A stretch of DNA of 31,093 nt from an uncultured Desulfovibrio sp. (GTDB lineage: Bacteria; Desulfobacterota; Desulfovibrionia; Desulfovibrionales; Desulfovibrionaceae), in NCBI GenBank assembly GCA_900553145.1, contig USCL01000008.1, positions 1 through 31,093 on the forward strand, in the 5' to 3' direction. Under the pieces are notes generated by a model. The model made no database searches, had not been told where the DNA came from, and saw only the letters and a program-made list of their open reading frames with translations. Of this stretch, positions 1-7,475 are shown piece after piece. The stretch's first letter is position 1; each line of letters starts with the position of its first letter. A program made the translations under genes and the position numbers.

Positions 1-575
1 GCCACGGTGCTGCATTCGCGCTGGACGTGCAGGAGCAGGGCGATCCCGTTTTGCCGGGGCGGCAGGCTTGCAAGCAGCGGGAAGGGATCGACGGTGACGA
101 GTCGGGGGAAGAGCCCTTCCGCCTCGAAGGCGTCCAGCCATGAATCCATGTCCGTTTTCCGGATGGAAACGCTGATCGCCTGCGCGCCGTTCTTGAACCC
201 GGCGGACGCCGCGGCGGTCCCGGTCAGGCAGACGCGGTGCGCGAGCGTGTCGGCGTCAAAGGGAAATTCGGTTTCGAGCAGCAGGGAAAGCGCCTGTTCG
301 ACCTTGGCCCGGGAACGGAAGGGAAGGGCCCAGTCCCGGAACAGGGCGTTTTCGGCGGACAGGCACACGCGCACGTCGTCCGGGCGTTTCAGGCCCGCGG
401 CGGCGAGGCCGTCGAGCAGGGAACGGAGGCCGGAAGCCAAAGCCTGCGGGGTCCGGTCGGCGCAGACGGCGCGGTGCAGATAGGGCACGTCGCGGGTTTT
501 CAGCCCGGTGCGGCACAGCGCGCCCGTGAGTTCGGTCCCGGACTGGAGGATGATGAAGCTGTCCTTGGCGATCAT
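1..575 (-). CDS. gspL: Type II secretion system protein GspL, N-terminal part (cut by window edge)
   Basis: This open frame of 191 codons starts at the ATG at 573-575 and leaves the window at base 1 without a stop. The product begins MIAKDSFIILQSGTEL and contains an actin-like (PilM/GspL cytoplasmic) fold pattern, with a segment near residues 75-105 around LFRDWALPF and EFPFDADTLAHR that is typical of GspL/PilM. In T2SS, GspL is a bitopic inner-membrane protein whose cytoplasmic part binds the ATPase GspE. The membrane segment and periplasmic part would lie outside the window. It begins 13 bp after gspN, with GGAG about 7 bases before the ATG, so it belongs to the gsp operon. The assignment rests on the fold-like pattern and on the position; a distant PilM-like protein is the alternative. 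Confidence 0.75.
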   Translation of the reverse strand, partial: MIAKDSFIILQSGTELTGALCRTGLKTRDVPYLHRAVCADRTPQALASGLRSLLDGLAAAGLKRPDDVRVCLSAENALFRDWALPFRSRAKVEQALSLLLETEFPFDADTLAHRVCLTGTAAASAGFKNGAQAISVSIRKTDMDSWLDAFEAEGLFPRLVTVDPFPLLASLPPRQNGIALLLHVQRECSTV

Positions 576-588
576 GGGGGCTCTCCGG

Positions 589-1524
589 TCAGGGCTGCAC
601 GTCAAAGGAGGGGCGGCGGAAGGTATCCCGGATGCGTACCCGGACTTCGCCTTTCTCCTTGAGGGATTGAAGCGTCCGTTCCGGCATGAGTTCCTCCCGC
701 AGCTGTTCAAGCGGGACGCGCAGGGCGGACTGCACGTCCATGCGGCTCGCGGGGAGATCTCGCGGAACGAGGGTGATCTGCCCCTGCACGGTACATGCGA
801 GCAGCGGGCTCCGCACGGTGATGTGATGCAGGGTCAGCCGATCCTTTTTCCAAGCGGTTTCCAGCTTGCCCTCCACATTGTCCAAGCGGGAACTCTTGAG
901 CATGGGCACTCCGAGATCCGCCACGGCCCCGCGCAGGGCAAGATCGAGCGAGCCTTCGCCCGCAAGCGGCTCGGGCCGTCCGTTCAGGAGGGGCAGGTCG
1001 AGGGTTGCCGTGCCGTCCAGTTTGCCGCCGCGCACCTGCACGAGGGCCCCTTTGCCCATGAATGGCCTGAGCAGCGGCTCCACGCCGGCCCCGGAAAGGG
1101 CGGCCCGCACGGCGAGGCGTTCGGGGCTCCAGATCGAGGACGGGACCACGGCCACGGCCAGCCCGCCCCCCGCGATGTCGGCGTCGAGGGAGAGGCCAAG
1201 CGGGAATACGGTCAGCCCGGCCCGGACGTTGTGGAAAGACAGCGGTTCCGGGGAATCCGGCGGCCGCACCGTCAGGTCGGCGATCGTCAGCGAGGGCGGG
1301 AAGAAGGACATGTCCGGACGGCTCATGCCCACCTGAACGCCGGGCAGGCGTCCGCACCATTGGCGCAGGCCGACCACGCCGATCTCGCGCACGTGCAGCA
1401 TGCCGAGGAACAGGGCGTACAGCAGCAGGCCGAACAGGAAATACAGCCCGCCCCGCACCAGCGAGGCGCGGGAGGGCGGAGAGGGAAGCATGAAGAGGAT
1501 CCTGTCCAGAAATGACCGCATCAT
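589..1524 (-). CDS. gspN: Type II secretion system protein GspN
   Basis: Predicted protein of 311 aa with one N-terminal membrane segment (around LYFLFGLLLYALFLGM) followed by a large periplasmic beta-rich region resembling the GspN/AsmA-like family found in T2SS operons of Deltaproteobacteria and Leptospira. Its exact role is unsettled; it is an accessory inner-membrane component of the secretion machine. The frame is open 13 codons further upstream to 1563. I chose the ATG at 1524 because GGAG lies 8 bases before it and the upstream ATG has no ribosome site. It follows gspE after an 87-bp gap, the longest inside this operon, and precedes gspL by 13 bp. The family call is based on size, topology and operon position. 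Confidence 0.72.
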   Translation of the reverse strand: MMRSFLDRILFMLPSPPSRASLVRGGLYFLFGLLLYALFLGMLHVREIGVVGLRQWCGRLPGVQVGMSRPDMSFFPPSLTIADLTVRPPDSPEPLSFHNVRAGLTVFPLGLSLDADIAGGGLAVAVVPSSIWSPERLAVRAALSGAGVEPLLRPFMGKGALVQVRGGKLDGTATLDLPLLNGRPEPLAGEGSLDLALRGAVADLGVPMLKSSRLDNVEGKLETAWKKDRLTLHHITVRSPLLACTVQGQITLVPRDLPASRMDVQSALRVPLEQLREELMPERTLQSLKEKGEVRVRIRDTFRRPSFDVQP

Positions 1525-1611
1525 GTGGCCGCTCCATACGGCGAACGCGTTCCGCGGCTGCATCCGGCCGATGGCGCCGCGGTACGCGGGCGGGACGTGC
1601 CGTTCGTTTTG

Positions 1612-3327
1612 CTACTCATTGGTCACTCTCGCCACTTCGGTCAAGGAAGTCAGGCCCGCGATGACCTTGAGCATGCCGTCGTGCCGCAGGTTGCGCATGC
1701 CTTCGGACAACGCGCACGCCCCGAGCACGTTGGCGTCGGCCTTGTCCACGATGAGCCGCTTGAGGGGTTCGCTGACCGGCATGATCTCGTAAATCGCCAT
1801 GCGCCCGCGATACCCCGTATCCATGCATTCCGGGCAACCTTTCGCCCGGTAGAGCGGCTGGCCCGGCCTGTAGGCGGCACGGGCGGCCCCAAGCTTTTCC
1901 AGTTCCGCCTCGTCCGGGGGGTAGGCTTCCCGGCAGCGCGGGCAGAGCATGCGCACGAGGCGCTGCGCCACCACCGCCCGCAAGACGGAGGAGAGGAGGA
2001 ATGATTCCACGCCCATGTCGAACAGGCGGGTCACCGCGCCGGGCGCGTCGTTGGTGTGCAGGGTGGAAAAGACGAGGTGCCCGGTCAGGGCGGACTGCAC
2101 GGCGATGGCGGCGGTTTCGGCGTCGCGGATTTCGCCGATCAGGATGACGTCCGGGTCCTGCCGCACGATGGAGCGCAGCCCGTCGGCGAAGGTCAGCCCG
2201 ATCTTGGGGTTGACCTGTATCTGCCCTACGCCCTCAAGCTCGTATTCCACGGGATCTTCAATGGTCAGGATGTTCCTGTCCGGAGAGGTCAGCTCCTGCA
2301 ATACGGCGTACAGGGTCGTGGTCTTGCCGCTCCCGGTAGGCCCCGTAACCAGCACGATGCCGTGGGTGATCCCGGTAAGCGAATGCATGAGCCGGAGATC
2401 TTCCTCACCAAGCCCCAGTTCTGCGAGGGAAAGCACGCGTTCGCTCTTTTCCAAGAGGCGCAGCACCACGCGCTCCCCGAACGAGGTCGGGAGGGTGGAT
2501 ACGCGCAGCCCCGCCTGACGCCCCCCGAGGGAGATGGCGATGCGCCCGTCCTGCGGCAGGCGTTTCTCCGCGATGTTCAGCTTGGCCATGACCTTGATGC
2601 GCGATACCACGGCGGCGTGGTGGGCCTTGTTCAGGGTGTGGCGCTCGTAGAGCACGCCGTCCAGCCGGAAGCGCACGCGGGAAACGTCGCGGTAGGGCTC
2701 GATATGGATGTCGCTGGCCCCGGCGCGCACGGCCTGCGCGAGGATCATGTTGACCAGACGGATGAACGGGGCGTCGCTGCTTTCCTCCAGCAGATCCTCC
2801 ACGGCGTTTTCGTTGAAGTCGTCGATGGCATTGATCGAATCGCCGAGCACGTCCGAGACGCTCCCCTCCGAGCGCGTGGATTCGCCGAAGATCCGGTTGA
2901 TGATGTCCATGATGTCGTCTTCGCGGGCAAGCACGGGCCGTTCAAGGCGTTCGCCGAGCAGCATCCCCAGCTCCTGCGCCAGAAGCCAGCCGGACGGATG
3001 GCAGATCGCCAGAGCCCGGGCTCCATCCCGACCGCGGACGGGCACAGCCTTCTGTTTCCTGAGCCACGGCAGGGGCACCTTGCAGACGCGCTCGGCGTCC
3101 GTGGCCCAACCGGAGCCTTCCTTATCCATGAGGGCGGCGAGCCGCAATTCGCAGGGCATGGCGTGGCGCGCCGCCGCAATTTCCAGATACTGGGCTTCGT
3201 TGATGCGCTCCGCTTCGTACAGCGCCCTCTCAAGGGGGATGCCCGAGGCTTCGGCGTTCAGCGCGCAGGCCTCCAGAATCCCGGGATCGAGGCTGAGGCG
3301 TTCCAGCAGGGAGGTCAGCGTTTCCAT
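1612..3327 (-). CDS. gspE: Type II secretion ATPase GspE
   Basis: A 571-aa cytoplasmic hexameric ATPase that powers assembly of the T2SS pseudopilus. The N-terminal ~150 residues match the MshEN/GspE N-domain. The ATPase core carries Walker A GPTGSGKTT at 329-337, an Asp-box segment TIEDPVEYELEG near 355-366, the Walker B region DVILIGEIRDAETA near 393-406 and the His box GHLVFSTLHTND near 417-428. The four-cysteine C-terminal motif of GspE/PilB is present (C462, C465, C498, C501). The length is normal. It starts 4 bp after the gspD stop with no obvious ribosome site, which suggests translational coupling. All catalytic motifs are intact. Confidence 0.95.
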   Translation of the reverse strand: METLTSLLERLSLDPGILEACALNAEASGIPLERALYEAERINEAQYLEIAAARHAMPCELRLAALMDKEGSGWATDAERVCKVPLPWLRKQKAVPVRGRDGARALAICHPSGWLLAQELGMLLGERLERPVLAREDDIMDIINRIFGESTRSEGSVSDVLGDSINAIDDFNENAVEDLLEESSDAPFIRLVNMILAQAVRAGASDIHIEPYRDVSRVRFRLDGVLYERHTLNKAHHAAVVSRIKVMAKLNIAEKRLPQDGRIAISLGGRQAGLRVSTLPTSFGERVVLRLLEKSERVLSLAELGLGEEDLRLMHSLTGITHGIVLVTGPTGSGKTTTLYAVLQELTSPDRNILTIEDPVEYELEGVGQIQVNPKIGLTFADGLRSIVRQDPDVILIGEIRDAETAAIAVQSALTGHLVFSTLHTNDAPGAVTRLFDMGVESFLLSSVLRAVVAQRLVRMLCPRCREAYPPDEAELEKLGAARAAYRPGQPLYRAKGCPECMDTGYRGRMAIYEIMPVSEPLKRLIVDKADANVLGACALSEGMRNLRHDGMLKVIAGLTSLTEVARVTNE

Positions 3328-3331
3328 GGCG

Positions 3332-5329
3332 TCAATTCACAAAGACGGGTTTGAGGAGTTTGGGCTTGCTCATGATCGGCAGGCCGAGGCCGTCATGCCC
3401 CACGCTCGTTTCATGCAGGACGAGCTGCTTCTCGCGGGTGAGGGCGGCGGAGTCGTCCGCGTTCCTGATGACTTTGGGCGTGATGAAGATGAACAGGTTG
3501 GTCTGATTCGACTGCTTGCTCCGCGACTTGAACAGCCAGCCAAGGACGGGGATGCTGCCGAGCCCGGGGACCTCGCTCTGGTTGTAGGTCTTCTGGTCGT
3601 CGAGCAGGCCGCCGATGACGGCCGTCTGGCTGTCCTGCAGCAGGATGGTGGTCTTGACCAGACGCTTGCGGGTGGTCGGGGCGACGATCTGGTCGCCGTT
3701 GGTGAGGGTGATGAGCCCCTGCGTGACCCGGCTGACCTCCTGTTCCACTTCAAGGCGCAGCGAGCCGTCGTCGCTGATGCGCGGCGTGATCTTGAGCTTC
3801 ACGCCCACGTCCTTGTAGTCCATCGACTGCGTGGTGAAATCGTTGTCGTTGCGGGTCGTGCTTTCCTTGGTGAACGGGATGTTGTCCACGACCTCGACGC
3901 TGGCTTCCTCGTTGTCGAGCGTGAGGAGCTGCGGGGTAGCGAGCACGTCGACGTCGCTGTTGCCCCTGACCGCGTTCAGGATGGATTGGATGTTGTAGCT
4001 TGTATTGCCTATGGTGATGGCGTCTTTCAGGATCGCCCCGATGCTCACGCCGGAGGGGAGGGATACGGTCTTGTTGGCGCCGCTGGAGCTCAGGGAGACG
4101 GTGCCGCCGTTGAGGTTGACCCCGCCGATGATGGCGGCGTCCCCGGTGTTGCCGCCGATGGCCCAGTTGATGCCGAAGGAGAACGAAGCCTCGCTGCTCA
4201 CTTCCATGATCAGCGCTTCGATGAACACCTGCTTGCGCACCACGTCGAGCTTGGCGACGATGTTGCTCAGGGCCTCGAATTCGTCGGGGCGGGCGGTGAC
4301 CACGAGGCTGTTGGTGGATTTGTCCGCCACCACCTTGATATCCTTGGAAAGCACGGTATCCGGCTTCTGATCGTCCGTCCCGGCGGTGCGCTGGCGTTCC
4401 ACCAGCGTGTTGATGACCTGCGCCAGATCCTCGGCCTTGGCGTTGGACAGCGAAATGAGGTGGACGTCGCCTTTGCCCTTGGGCGTGGGGATGTCCAGCG
4501 AGCCGACGGCCTCGCGCGCCATGTCGATGGCTTCGGAGTCGCCGTAGATGAGCAGGCTGTTGGTGCGTTCGTCGGCCAGCACGAGGCTGACGGTGGGGCG
4601 GCCTTTCTTGGCGTATTCCTCATCCCGGCTTTTGAGGATTTTGGCGAGCGTGGCGGCCAGCGTCTTGGAGTCGCCGTATTGCAGGCCGATGGTGGCGGAG
4701 GCGCCCGTCGCGCCGCTGGCTTCCACCTGCTCGAGGAAGGCCATGGCCTTGGCGACGTTGGGGGCCGGGGCCGTCAGCGCGATGGTGTTCGACGGGGTAT
4801 AGGCGGAGATGGCGTAGTCCTTCCCGAGCAGTGAGGGCAGGATTTTGGCGAGCTCGGCCGCCACGCCGACTTTCAGGGGCACGATCTGCGTGACCACGGT
4901 TTCCAGCTCTGAGCCCATCTTGCGGCCCACGGCGGCGTCTTCGCCCTGTCCGAGGCCTTCCTTCAACGGGACGATTTTGTAGGCCGTGCCGCTTTTCTGC
5001 ACCGCGTACCCCTGCACGCGCAGGATGGAAACGAAGGTTTCAAACGCTTCATCCGGGGAGATTTTGACCGGGGAATAGACGGTCACCTTCCCTTTGACCG
5101 AGGGATCGGTGATGAAGTTCCGCCCGGTGGCCTCGCTGATGTACTTGATGAGGGCGTGGATGTCCGCATCCTTGAAATCCAGCGTCAGGCCGTTTTCGGG
5201 CTCCGCCCACGCCGGAGCGGCGGACGGGAACCCCTGCGCGCAGAGCAGGGCGAGGAACAGGACGGATACACGAAGGGCCGTTGCCGCTTTGCTGAACGAA
5301 TCGAACATGGCATCAACTTTGTACATCAT
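3332..5329 (-). CDS. gspD: Type II secretion outer-membrane secretin GspD
   Basis: A 665-aa secretin forming the outer-membrane channel of the T2SS. It has an N-terminal Sec signal (hydrophobic VSVLFLALLCA, cleavage likely after APAWA), then the N0 domain (LTLDFKDADIHALIKYISE), repeated N1-N3 domains with the AEDLAQVINTLVERQR and SNIVAKLDVVRKQVFIEALI motifs, and the secretin domain ending in the conserved VPGLGSIPVLGWLFKS segment and FIFITPKVI. The frame overlaps the end of gspC by 17 bp. An internal ATG at 5308 just after the gspC stop is an alternative start that keeps the whole signal peptide. A pilotin-binding S-domain is not evident. Confidence 0.95.
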   Translation of the reverse strand: MMYKVDAMFDSFSKAATALRVSVLFLALLCAQGFPSAAPAWAEPENGLTLDFKDADIHALIKYISEATGRNFITDPSVKGKVTVYSPVKISPDEAFETFVSILRVQGYAVQKSGTAYKIVPLKEGLGQGEDAAVGRKMGSELETVVTQIVPLKVGVAAELAKILPSLLGKDYAISAYTPSNTIALTAPAPNVAKAMAFLEQVEASGATGASATIGLQYGDSKTLAATLAKILKSRDEEYAKKGRPTVSLVLADERTNSLLIYGDSEAIDMAREAVGSLDIPTPKGKGDVHLISLSNAKAEDLAQVINTLVERQRTAGTDDQKPDTVLSKDIKVVADKSTNSLVVTARPDEFEALSNIVAKLDVVRKQVFIEALIMEVSSEASFSFGINWAIGGNTGDAAIIGGVNLNGGTVSLSSSGANKTVSLPSGVSIGAILKDAITIGNTSYNIQSILNAVRGNSDVDVLATPQLLTLDNEEASVEVVDNIPFTKESTTRNDNDFTTQSMDYKDVGVKLKITPRISDDGSLRLEVEQEVSRVTQGLITLTNGDQIVAPTTRKRLVKTTILLQDSQTAVIGGLLDDQKTYNQSEVPGLGSIPVLGWLFKSRSKQSNQTNLFIFITPKVIRNADDSAALTREKQLVLHETSVGHDGLGLPIMSKPKLLKPVFVN

Positions 5330-6179
5330 ACCGGATGATGGTTTTTTTCCCGTTGCGCAGGACTTCGAGCGTGATGGCTCTCTTGTCGGCCAAATCCCCG
5401 AGCCCGCCCAGATCGCCGAACCCCTTCAGGGGCTTGCCGTTGGCCCCCAGCAGGAGGTCGTCTTTCCTGAGCCCGAGCTCTTCAATGTAGCTTCCCGACT
5501 GCATGTCGATAATGCGCAGGCCTTGATAGCCGCCCACGGTCTGGGGGGAGACGGAGACGGCGCGCATCAGGGCGCCGACGTCGCCGAGCTCGTCCCGCAG
5601 CCGGGCGCGGCTCACGGCCTTTTGCTCGTCGGGCTTGGCTTCTTCTTTCTGAAGGATGGGGTCTTCGCTCATGAGCAGCCGTTCTTTGGAACCGCCCTTG
5701 GCGACGACCACGGTACGGCGCTGCACAAGCGCGATTTTCCATCCTTGTATGGTATCCCCTTCCTTGTAGGGCTGTTCCGTGCCGTTCGCCTGAATGACGG
5801 CGCGGCTGGCTTTGCCCGGCCCCGTGTTCACGATGGTCCCGAGCAGCTTCCAGTTCTGCTTGCTGATGGGCAGCGCGTCGATGCCGTCGGCGGAAACGCG
5901 TTCGCCCCCTTCGCCGGAGTCCGCATCCGCGCCGTCTTTCTGCGAACGGCGGGCTTCGGGCGGAAACACGGAGACGCCGAGGAGGTTGCGCCCGGTGATG
6001 CCGTCAAAGGCGGGGAGTGGTTCAGGCGCGGCAGCGGCGTTTTCCGCAAGCCGGGATGCGGATCCGGATGTTTCGAGGGCCGTCTCCCGCAGGGCAAAAG
6101 TGCCCCGGGCAAGGAACCATGCGATCAGCGCGATGCAAAGGAGGGCGAAGAGGGTGGGCAAGCGTCTGGACATAGTCAT
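5313..6179 (-). CDS. gspC: Type II secretion inner-membrane protein GspC (PDZ form)
   Basis: A 288-aa bitopic protein that links the inner-membrane platform to the secretin. A short cytoplasmic N-terminus is followed by one membrane helix (LFALLCIALIAWFLARGTF). The homology-region domain lies around residues 105-170 (SKQNWKLLGTIVN, PYKEGDTIQGWKIALVQRR), and a PDZ-like domain fills the C-terminal ~90 residues (YQGLRIIDMQSGSYIEELGL, DDLLLGANGKPLKGFGDL). PDZ-type GspC proteins bind substrates or the secretin N0 domain. Its ATG overlaps the gspF stop in an ATGA arrangement, and its own end overlaps the gspD start by 17 bp, a sign of tight translational coupling. Confidence 0.93.
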   Translation of the reverse strand: MTMSRRLPTLFALLCIALIAWFLARGTFALRETALETSGSASRLAENAAAAPEPLPAFDGITGRNLLGVSVFPPEARRSQKDGADADSGEGGERVSADGIDALPISKQNWKLLGTIVNTGPGKASRAVIQANGTEQPYKEGDTIQGWKIALVQRRTVVVAKGGSKERLLMSEDPILQKEEAKPDEQKAVSRARLRDELGDVGALMRAVSVSPQTVGGYQGLRIIDMQSGSYIEELGLRKDDLLLGANGKPLKGFGDLGGLGDLADKRAITLEVLRNGKKTIIRYDVQS

Positions 6180-7417
6180 CCTGCGAGGGTGCTCATTTCA
6201 AAAATGGGCAAGATAATGGCGATGACCACAAAGCCGACGATGCCGCCCAGCAGGAGGATCATGACCGGTTCCATCAGGGAGGTGACGACCTGAAGGCGCG
6301 AAGCGACCCTGTTTTCGCTGTCGTTGGCGACCCAGAGCAGCATTTCGCCGAGCTGGCCGCTCCGTTCCCCCGCAGCCACCATCTGGCGGGACAGCGGTGG
6401 GAAGACGAGGGGATCGTCCATGAATTCCGAAAGATCCCGGCCCGCCTGCACGCCGTCGATCATGTTCTGGATGGCGTGGGCCATGAGCCTGTTGTCCGCC
6501 ACGGATTTGACGATGTGCAGGGCCTTGAGCAGCGTGACGCCGTTTTTGAGGAGCATGCCCAGCGTGCGGGTCATGTGCCCGACGATCAGCGGGCGGTAGA
6601 TGCCGGCGATGCCGGGCAGGCGCAACAACAGGCGGTGGGTGTAGCGCCTGCCGCCTTCGGTCCTGCGCATGCGCCAAACGCCGATCACGGCGCACAGAAC
6701 GAGGAGCAGGATGATCCACCAGCCGGATCGGATGCCGTCGCTGACGGCCAGCAGGATCTGCGTGGGCACGGGGAGCGCGCGGCCCATGTCCGAGAAAATC
6801 TGCGTGACCTTGGGGATCACGAAGGTCAGGAGAAAAACGACGACGCCGATGCCCACAAACAGCATGAGGATGGGGTAGGCCAGCGTGGCCTGCACCTTGC
6901 GCACCAACGCCACCTGCTGTTCGATGTGTTCGGCAAAGCGCTCGATCACGAGTTCCAGCGTGCCGGAGGCTTCGCCCGCCCGCACCATGGTCACAAATGT
7001 CGATGAGAAGACATTGGGGAACTCCGCCAGCCCGTCGGCGAGATCCCCGCCCGCCATGATCCGGTCGCGCAGGCGGGAGACGATGCCCTGCATCCGGGAG
7101 ACGTCGTCATGGGCGCAGATGCTCGCAAGGGCCTCATCAAGCGGAAGGCCCGCGTGCAGCAGCGTGGCAAGCTGGCGGGCCATGGCGGCGACGGCCGTCT
7201 TGGGGACGGGGTGGAGCGATTCGAGGATTTTTTTGAAGGAAAACCTGGATGAAGGAGTCCCCGGATTGGCAACGGCGGCAGATGCGGATTCGACGGAGAG
7301 CGGCACAAGCCCCTTTTCGCGCACGGACGCGATGGCTTGCCGTTCTGTGTCGGCCTCCACCATGCCGCGTACGGTTTTGCCGTTCGCGGAAATGGCCTTG
7401 TAGCAAAAATTCGCCAT
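6176..7417 (-). CDS. gspF: Type II secretion inner-membrane platform protein GspF
   Basis: A 413-aa polytopic protein of the GspF/PilC family that forms the platform moved by GspE. The N-terminus MANFCYKAISANGKTVRGMV is typical of GspF. Two T2SSF domains are visible (around residues 70-190 and 270-400), with membrane helices near LAYPILMLFVGIGVVVFLLTFVIP, WWIILLLVLCAVIGVW and the C-terminal MILLLGGIVGFVVIAIILPIF. It is the first gene of the gsp operon. Only 58 bp separate it from the upstream amidohydrolase stop, and that gap is largely a hairpin, so there is little room for a separate promoter. AAGG lies 5 bases before the ATG. Confidence 0.95.
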   Translation of the reverse strand: MANFCYKAISANGKTVRGMVEADTERQAIASVREKGLVPLSVESASAAVANPGTPSSRFSFKKILESLHPVPKTAVAAMARQLATLLHAGLPLDEALASICAHDDVSRMQGIVSRLRDRIMAGGDLADGLAEFPNVFSSTFVTMVRAGEASGTLELVIERFAEHIEQQVALVRKVQATLAYPILMLFVGIGVVVFLLTFVIPKVTQIFSDMGRALPVPTQILLAVSDGIRSGWWIILLLVLCAVIGVWRMRRTEGGRRYTHRLLLRLPGIAGIYRPLIVGHMTRTLGMLLKNGVTLLKALHIVKSVADNRLMAHAIQNMIDGVQAGRDLSEFMDDPLVFPPLSRQMVAAGERSGQLGEMLLWVANDSENRVASRLQVVTSLMEPVMILLLGGIVGFVVIAIILPIFEMSTLAG

Positions 7418-7430
7418 GAAACCTTGAGCG

Positions 7431-7466
7431 GGAAAGGAGCCTCCACACGCGATGGAGGCCCCTTTT
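7431..7466 (-). terminator. Hairpin between amidohydrolase 1 and gspF
   Basis: A 13-bp stem with one mismatch pairs 7433-7445 with 7453-7465 around a 7-base loop. It follows the amidohydrolase stop by about 10 bases. On the minus strand only three T follow the stem, so termination may be partial. The hairpin could instead act as a transcript-stabilising or attenuating element that lets part of the transcription continue into gspF. Confidence 0.6.
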
Positions 7467-7475
7467 CAGCTGATG

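Noticed and set aside
2708..4834. A 708-codon plus-strand open frame across gspE and gspD.
   Set aside because: It is antisense to two complete, motif-bearing genes and shows no domain of its own.
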